The notes beneath the pieces were generated by a model. It had not been told where the DNA came from, made no database searches, and saw only the letters and a program-made list of their open reading frames with translations. This document shows positions 57,748-64,000 of a stretch of 64,000 nucleotides of DNA, in pieces. Each line of letters starts with the position of its first letter. Position 1 is the stretch's first letter. Made by a program: the position numbers and the translations under genes. The stretch is from Eutreptiella sp. 'Long Island Sound 2002' (Eukaryota > Euglenozoa > Euglenophyceae > Eutreptiales > Eutreptiaceae): positions 42,593,119 through 42,657,118 of the forward strand of contig OZ038389.1 of assembly GCA_964036045.1 (NCBI GenBank), read 5' to 3'.

Positions 57748-58215
57748 ACATACATGGTTCCTTTGAAACATACCAAAATAGTGGCGCAGAGCGAGGGGGC
57801 GGATAGTCGAGCACACTTTTGACCCATGGATCTCGAAACTGGTTGGACCAATCCTGGCAATTCAAGGCTCTGGTGAAAGGTACTGGTTGGGGCTTTCCAT
57901 ACATGGTTCCTTTGAAACATACCAAAACAGTGGCGCAGAGCGAGGGGGCGGATAGTCGAGCACACTTTTGACCCTTGGATCTCGAAACTGGCTGGACCAA
58001 TCCTGGCAATTCAAGGCTCCGGTGAAAGGTACTGGTTTTTGCCATGTGCCCCGCGTTGCGGGGATCCACTGTATCATATGCTGGAGACGCCCACTTTGCC
58101 AAGCACAGTCTTGAGTACTCTTTGAACTTCTGGAGTGAGCCAAAAAAAAAAAAGAAAAGAAAGGTACTGGTTGGGGCTTTCCATACATGGTTCCTTTGAA
58201 ACATACCAAAACAGT
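57748..58215 (+). repeat. 149-bp tandem repeat, interrupted
   Basis: Units starting tacatggttcctttgaaa begin at 57,751, 57,900 and 58,184. The first two are 149 bp apart. The third is displaced by the retroposon at 58,038-58,158. Confidence 0.9.
58024..58172 (+). mobile_element. 121-bp poly-A retroposon with 14-bp target-site duplication
   Basis: An insert at 58,038-58,158 ends in an A-rich tail (12 A, G, 4 A) and is flanked on both sides by GAAAGGTACTGGTT (58,024-58,037 and 58,159-58,172). The neighbouring 149-bp unit shows the uninterrupted target (ggtactggttggggc), which proves an insertion. The body contains a ccccgcgttgcgggg hairpin. I do not recognise the source RNA. Confidence 0.85.
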
Positions 58216-59288
58216 GGCCTAGTGCAATCTTCTGTTTCCCAGGCACCATGTTTCACCATGAATTTGTTGTGAACAACCATGCTATATCTCTCGGGGACAT
58301 TCAGAACATGCCAACACGGAGCAAATTCGCAATTTTTCAGGGTTTTCTCACGTTTTGGTCCAATGCACTAAAATTTCGTTCCATAGGGGGGGGTATGTGT
58401 ATGCTTTTCGAAATCTGTGAGAAAAGGCTGTTTCAGAAATGTATGGGTTGGGGGGGGGGTAGGTGACCATATCTTTGAGTACTGAGGCCGAACTTTTCGG
58501 CGTTTCAGGGTTTTCGGGCCTCAGGCTGCTCCGCTCACGCGTGGGGGACACCAACTCACAGGTTTTCCCCTGGGTGCTCCGACATATTGTGGAGTTGGAG
58601 CAAAGTGAAAGGACGTAAATGGATACATTTTCACGTGCTGAATCCAAATATTGAGGTCTCATGTCCCAACTTGACAGCCTGTTTGAGAAATTCTGCCATC
58701 TTTGATTTCTTGCACTCTGGTGAGCTTGATGCTGCAAGTTGCACCAGGCATCACCTGGGTGTCCAAGGTAGTTATTGGTCAAAGACTTCAGCATATTGGG
58801 GTCTTGAGGGGACCCATGTTGCACATGTCCTCTACACATCAAATGCAATAAATCCACCCGAATGACTTGACCCTTATATGCCCGTATGTTGGAGTAAGGG
58901 GGGTAGGGGTGCGGTGCAGTCTGTCTAAAACCAGACCACAACAGGCAAAAAAAACCCAACCTGTCAACGGTAACGGCCAATTTTTGAGAAAATATGGTTC
59001 CGGACCCCCCCCTAACCAATACATCTCCAAAAAGCCCTCTTCAAGGGCTTTCCGAATATGCCCCACATACCCCCCCCAACTGGACACTCAGCGGGCACAA
59101 ATGAGACCACAAAGGCAACAACCCCTGAAAACGCTCCGTGTTGGCATAAAACCGGACGTCCCAGAGAGATATGGGTGAAGGGGGAGATCTCCAAGCTGGA
59201 GGCATTTGCCAGCATATGCCCTAATCCAGCTGATCAATTCATGGTGTCAGCCTTTGCCATGAACTTCCCCATCGCTACCCCCTTGCAG

Positions 59289-61663
59289 GCCAAGGACCAG
59301 CTACAGCTACAGCTACAGCTAGACAGCTAGACCAGCTACAGCGCCCCCCAAGTGGCACCTTCACAGTTGTGCGTAGGTCCCTTGGCCCTCTGCCTACCAC
59401 ACAGGCCACATCAGTCACCCAAGCACCACAGTGCCAGGCTGCTGCACTTCGCCTTCGCCATGAGCATGTGGTGCCAGCCGCTGTCTTGCGCACCTTAGAC
59501 CATCTCCAACCAGGGGTTGGTTGGTCAATGGTTGCTTTAAGGCAACAGGAGGACCTGCATCTTCCTGCAGTGGACTACTCCCTGGACAACAGGAAGTTGT
59601 TACCACAGCTGTGCCATCTACTTCTACAGAAGTGTGGCTCATTGGCTGCCCAAGGCCGGCAGAAACCCCCACCACCCCATGCCACCCTGACCTTAGGCCT
59701 CTACGCAGATGGTTACCAGCCCCGGGGCCGTCCAAATATTAACACAAAAATCAGTATAATTGATTTCCAGGGACACTGGTTCCCAATGTCTGGCAATGTG
59801 CCTAGGTGCACAGACATGTTGACCTGGCAAGAGCTTCCCAAGGTCAGTGATTGCGAGTGGCTACCCAAACGTGCAGAGGCCTTACAAGCCCTGCCTTCTT
59901 GTACATTTAAGCAACGTATGAAGTATGCTGGTGCAGTGTACAACACCACCCTGCAGATAAGGCTCGGGGCAATCACTGCTGATCGCCACCATTTGTGGTC
60001 TGAGTGCCGGCAAAAGGGCTGTGTGGCGTGTCCCTGGGTGAATAAGGATGGGGCGGGAGAACTCTTTTTGCACAAAGGGGGATGTCTCAATGGTGTGTGT
60101 GGGTCCCATAAGTTTCAGGGGGTTTCTAACCTGGAAGAGGTATATATTGTGCAACCTGTATTGCACAACACCAAAGGAGCAGCCTCCAGGATCCTGGGTG
60201 TCATAGGTCGAACACTACCAGCGCCCTACAACCATGAGCTGCTCCAGGTCATAGCACATGTGGCAAGGAGGTATGATCTTGGATCTTTGCCACCTGATAG
60301 CCGGCAGCACATGCGTCACGTACGAGGTAGATTCCAGGCAGGCATTAGCCTCACAGGTCGCGAGGCCCGCACAGTCATGGGCAGACTAGCAGGGGGTATG
60401 GTGCTCCCCCTGCCTTTCCATTCCTTGGTGGTGGCATTTTGCCACATGGTGCATCTATGCTATGGTTGTAATAACCTGGCAACTGTCACATAGCAAGCTA
60501 TGGGGATGTTGTACACATATATTGTGCACATCATCCCTGAGTTTGCTGAAGAAGGTTGCACTGCAACCTTATATATGCATGGGTGGTCCCACACATGGTT
60601 TAATCCACGGACACCCATGCTGTATTCCGATGAGGCCGGCGAGCGGGATCTCAGGGTGGCCAAGAGATATGCCCCCGTCACTAGTACCAGGCAAGATGCC
60701 AGTATTAGTGAAAGTTTGAAGCATGAGCTGTATCAAAAGTTCGTGCAGAAAAAAAAGAAGATCCCCTGTGCCAAAATTTGGGCGCCCGTGCAACGAAACG
60801 TTGTTTTGGAGGCGTGCATGGTTCCTGCCAATGCCGTGTGGCATGTGGTCTTCCAACGCCTCTTAGAGCATTTGCTGCATTTCCAGGATGGAGGTGGTTG
60901 CTCCCTATATATGCACCCAGACACCCGTTCGGTGAAATGCACCTTTCAAGGTGCAAATCCCGAGAGTGATGTGGTATGTGTGTGTGGGACCTGTGGCTCA
61001 AAGCGTGGTGTCCGTCAATGGGTACCACTGGACAGGGAAGCTGTCTGCAAGTGGCCCAAACTGGGTTTGAAGAGCCGTGCCACATTTAAGTCCTGTGCTG
61101 CACGCCGTAAGGCGCTGAAGGACAAGGGAAAGGGTAAGGGACGTGTGGGGCCCATCCCTCAAAGCAGAGTTTCTAACCCTGCGACAGTTGATATTGTACC
61201 CCCTTCGGAGGGTGAGGACAGTGCTGCTTCATTTCAAGGTCCTACGGGTTTGAACGAGCAGCAGCGTGTTCAACCCATGAGACGTACGAAGTGGGCGCGT
61301 GTACCCATTGTTGATAGCGACATTGAGCAGCAACTTGTGTGCCCTCGTGGCAGTGGCAGTAGTAGTAGTAACAGTAGCAGCAGCAGCAGCAGCAGCAGTG
61401 ATAGTGGGAGCAGTAGTAGTCCTGAGGATAATGATTCGGATGATGATGCTGTGCACCTATCTGGTGCCTCCACAGTAAGTGCCTCAGATTCTTCCTCATC
61501 ATCCAGTGACAACCCTGAACCGCAACCTCAACCCAAGAAGTATCGCCGTGTGGTTGTACATAGTCCTGGGGGAGGGGTGGTGGATGTGGATGCCATGTCA
61601 AGTGATGGCTGTCCTGTGCAGATGCTCAGCGAAGGAGAGTACAGCATTCACAATTCAAGCTGA
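59289..61663 (+). CDS. Element ORF, large C-terminal segment with one in-frame TAG
   Basis: It is open from an acceptor-like ccccttgcag at 59,288 to TGA at 61,661. A single TAG at 60,491-60,493 interrupts it, and the frame continues unchanged on both sides. The first part reads LGLYADGYQPRGRPNINTKI, a Cys/His-rich stretch (CRQKGCVACPW, HKGGCLNGVCGSHKF), and HNTKGAASRILGVIGRTLP. The second part reads ATLYMHGWSHTWFNPRTPM, a second Cys cluster (CVCGTCGSKRG), a basic KDKGKGKG patch, a poly-Ser/acidic tract and the C-terminal motif QMLSEGEYSIHNSS. The conserved Asp and His-containing motifs recall DDE-type transposases, but I cannot assign a family. The TAG could be a nonsense mutation, a readthrough site or a missed intron. 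Confidence 0.6.
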
Positions 61664-61798
61664 AATGAACAGGCAACCCACTGAACATTCACATTTCAAG
61701 CTTAAGTGAACGGTCATGCTTGTCTTTTTGTGTGTTTCTTTGCTGAGGTGTGGGATTTGGGAACCAAGAACGGTGTAGTCCATCGTACAAAAAACCGA

Positions 61799-61946
61799 TG
61801 GAAAACGCCCGGAAGCTTTTGAAATCCCTTGGAAAGATGCTCGGAAGTTTTGGCAGCCAAATCGGGTCCCAAAACGCAACCGATATCGGTAGGAATGTTC
61901 CATGGGCTTCCCAGCCGACCGTGCCGGGGGAGCTCGGAAGAAATTT
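61799..61946 (+). repeat. Right direct repeat of the element
   Basis: Partner of 56,273-56,421. Confidence 0.85.
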
Positions 61947-62128
61947 TGGCTGGGACTTCCGAGATCAACCCTGCAATATGAGTCCCATTTGCTGAGCATG
62001 AATGCTGAGCATCCCCAAATATCCTGAGCAATATGCTTAGCATTTTCCTGCCATTTTTTACCTTCTATGCTGTGCGTCCCAGCACCATGTGTCAAACAGT
62101 TGAGATTGCGGGCTCAGAATACCAGACG

Positions 62129-62788
62129 GCGGGTGCAGCAGTGACAAAAGGGCCTCTTCGCATCCTCACCCGGGTGGCGGGCCCACAGTAGTCCTACAGG
62201 GTTGAAATGTACGGAGCAGCCATCGGCGCAGCCATCGCATCCGGCGGTGACACTCAATATATCGACAACATGGCCGTCACAAAATGCGCACACCGCCGAC
62301 CCACGCACGGATGTTCTGACGCTGACATCCGCCACAAAGTGTGTGACCAGGTGCAACACAAACACGTCGCCGCGGAGTGGATCCCGAGCCACCGCCTTGA
62401 GACGGAGGCCCGTAACGCGCAAGAACGCGAACAAATTCGACGCAATGGGGAAGTAGACCTGCTCGCCAAGATGGCCACGCGCCTACCCGTGCCGGATTAC
62501 GACCCCCGGCGCCCCGAAGATATTGCAATGTGCGGCGGGCCCGCCCCCACTCCGGTGCGGAAATGGATCCTCCAGTGGAGGCACGTTGTCACTTTCGACA
62601 GTGCGCACCGGGTATCCTGGCTGCCGATGCGCGGGGACCGACGTATGCTCTGGGTTAAATGGCTCTGGGGCCAGGTACGATGGGATGGGACGGGCGCGCT
62701 GTGGGACCATACCACCCCCAAATGCCCCATATGTCCCCTCCACCACGGTACCACTGTCCACAAACGCCTCATCCACTGCATGCGTTGA
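62129..62788 (+). pseudogene. RNase H end of a non-LTR retrotransposon, broken
   Basis: The frame reads AGAAVTKGPLRILTRVAGPQ, a TAG at 62,189, then SYRVEMYGAAIGAAI, YIDNMAVTK, VAAEWIPSHR and GEVDLLAKMA. These are the Glu, Asp and C-terminal Asp motifs of RNase H; the first Asp lies in the missing 5' part. A Cys/His knuckle CPICPLHHGTTVHKRLIHC ends it, as in many RT-RNase H polyproteins. The reverse transcriptase is absent, so the copy is 5'-truncated. Coding sense continues in shifted frames to about 63,130 (for example LRVDLRERVTWHQYHAL), so it is also frameshifted. Confidence 0.75.
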
Positions 62789-63250
62789 AAAGTCGCATTT
62801 CGCAACATGTGGCTTAGGACCTGGGGACCATGGCAAGATACGGTAACGGAATGGTGGAACAGGGCGTCGGCGGCAGACCTACACCATGTTTCCTGCCTTC
62901 GCATACCATAGTCCACATCCCCCGAACACTTCGGGTAGACCTCAGGGAGCGTGTGACCTGGCACCAGTACCACGCCCTACATGGCGTATGCCATCTGCGC
63001 GGCCAACTCACCATGCCCCCCCACGACCCACAGGTGCCGCCCACGCCCTCCACGGCGGTGCCGGCATGGTACACAAAGTTGCGCCCACGAGCTGTACGAC
63101 CGAACCCGAAGTTTTCCATAAAAACTGAGGTTTTGGGAGGGGGGGGGGTACAGTGGCAGAGGCAGAGACTGAGGCTGACCGCCCCCCCCCCCCCCTGTAC
63201 TCTCCAGTTGATGCTTTTCTTCAGACTGTGCTTTCGGGGGGACTACTAGC
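62789..63250 (+). other. Decayed 3' part of the retrotransposon and spacer
   Basis: The frame at 62,830-63,249 is partly coding-like. G and C runs lie at 63,140-63,148 and 63,182-63,195 between this remnant and the next ORF. Confidence 0.5.
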
Positions 63251-64000
63251 ATGCCGGGGGATACATCGAATGGGTCATCGGACGCGGCTGGTGGGGAGAG
63301 CCGCGGGGCAAAGCGGGCCAGGCTGGCTTTCAATTGGGACGACATGGACCTGGACCCCGTCAAGACCCCCGAGTACGCACGCTGGGAGCGATGGCGAGAT
63401 CACGCAGCGGCTACCGCGTACGGGTTCCTGGACAGCGCGGACGCCGGCATCATGGCTGCCCGGTACCAGGAGCGGCTGATGGAGGATGGCCTGTCCGTGG
63501 CGGGCGTTGATCGGGCGGTGGAGTGGGCCGGCGGCGGGCTTGACGCCCCGACGGCCCTCATATACATGGCCCTCTTTGAGCGATCAACGGACCTGCGGCT
63601 CGACGTCGAGGCGGCTGCGTGGAAGGCGGTGCCGCAGCCCAGCCCGCCTGCCCGGGAGCAGGCAGAGGAGACGCCGAAAGACCAGCCGCGGGAGCCGCAG
63701 GAGTCCCCGGAGCAGGCGGAGATACGACGGCTGGAGGCTCGCATCCGGGAGCTCCAGCTACCAAAGGTACCACCCCTATCCGAGGGAGAGCTAGCCAAGA
63801 TAGCCGCGGGGCAACTTCCCTGGCTCTGGCAGCAGGAGCTTGTCCAGGCCTTGAGCACCTGGCTCAAAGCGGAAGACCCCGTTGGGAGGGGCAATGCGGT
63901 TGTGGAAACGCTGTGGAAGGTGGTCTACAGGGACTGCCAGCCTACGCCCACCCACCCTGCTGGGGCGGCGGCGCGGCCAGCGCCACAGGGATGGTACGCC
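63251..64000 (+). CDS. ORF running off the window; possible retrotransposon ORF1
   Basis: From ATG at 63,251 (the first ATG after an in-frame TGA at 63,209) the frame stays open for 250 codons to the window edge. It is GC-rich and starts MPGDTSNGSSDAAGGESRGA. It contains a basic RGAKRARL patch, an acidic Trp-rich part (DDMDLDPVKTPEYARWERW), a Pro/Glu/Gln linker and a short coiled coil (EIRRLEARIRELQ). I recognise no domain. Its place directly after an RNase H end in the same orientation suggests the first ORF of a following element, but a host gene is possible. Confidence 0.55.
   Translation, partial: MPGDTSNGSSDAAGGESRGAKRARLAFNWDDMDLDPVKTPEYARWERWRDHAAATAYGFLDSADAGIMAARYQERLMEDGLSVAGVDRAVEWAGGGLDAPTALIYMALFERSTDLRLDVEAAAWKAVPQPSPPAREQAEETPKDQPREPQESPEQAEIRRLEARIRELQLPKVPPLSEGELAKIAAGQLPWLWQQELVQALSTWLKAEDPVGRGNAVVETLWKVVYRDCQPTPTHPAGAAARPAPQGWYA

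Larger units (their letters stand above)
56273..61946 (+). mobile_element. 5.7-kb element bounded by about 148-bp direct repeats
   Basis: The sequence from tggaaaaacgcccgg at 56,273 to gaagaaattt near 56,421 recurs at 61,799-61,946 in the same orientation with about ten differences. Between them lie large plus-strand coding segments (56,781-57,407 and 59,289-61,663) and a tandem-repeat block. Two truncated relatives lie just upstream at 54.0 and 54.8 kb, so the unit is repetitive. The flanking repeats could be terminal repeats or a neighbouring sequence duplicated with the element. I do not recognise reverse transcriptase or a known transposase motif, so the class is open. Confidence 0.55.

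Noticed and set aside
1-64000. Dinoflagellate origin from a spliced-leader relic
   Set aside because: No match to the ttttggctcaag core was found on reading, so lineage is left open.

Overview
This is nuclear DNA of a eukaryote, most likely a unicellular alga or other protist. It has multi-exon genes with phase-consistent GT-AG introns (one GC-AG), long introns, minisatellites, many G/C homopolymer runs and decayed retroelements. I see no bacterial or organellar organisation. The lineage is not settled: nothing here proves dinoflagellate, chromerid or green alga, and I found no dinoflagellate spliced-leader sequence. All gene models are read by eye from splice signals, reading frame and domain similarity.

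Left part (1-11.3 kb): a small tandem array on the minus strand. A block at 2,840-5,896 recurs almost identically at 7,514-10,531. Each copy carries the last two exons of a cyclophilin-like gene and the tail of a second, unrecognised small gene. The right-hand cyclophilin (9,505-11,299) is complete, with four exons and 225 codons. The left one has lost exon 1, and its second intron holds unique DNA with a plus-strand HIT zinc-finger exon. Exon 2 of the two cyclophilin genes is much more diverged than the block that follows it, so the locus is a mosaic.

11.3-15 kb: an AT-richer, CpG-rich stretch with no recognisable gene.

Centre (14,978-44,794, plus strand): one gene of at least 15 exons over about 29.8 kb. 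Assembled in frame it gives at least 1,584 codons: a C2 domain, a long disordered region, a SAM domain, eight successive WWE repeats, a charged helix and a C-terminal GRAM domain. WWE domains read poly/iso-ADP-ribose or ATP-like ligands, SAM domains oligomerise, and C2 and GRAM bind membranes. The protein therefore looks like a membrane-targeted scaffold with an unusually long ADP-ribose-reader array. I know of no described protein with this architecture, and it is the main discovery candidate. Its introns hold a 37-bp minisatellite, G/C runs and dispersed repeats.

Right part (44.8-64 kb): gene-poor and rich in mobile DNA. It holds two fragments of a small beta-rich module, a 5.7-kb element (56.3-61.9 kb) bounded by about 148-bp direct repeats and coding for large unrecognised proteins, two truncated relatives of that element at 54.0 and 54.8 kb, a 121-bp poly-A retroposon with a 14-bp target duplication, a broken non-LTR retrotransposon RNase H end, and an ORF running off the window at 63,251-64,000.
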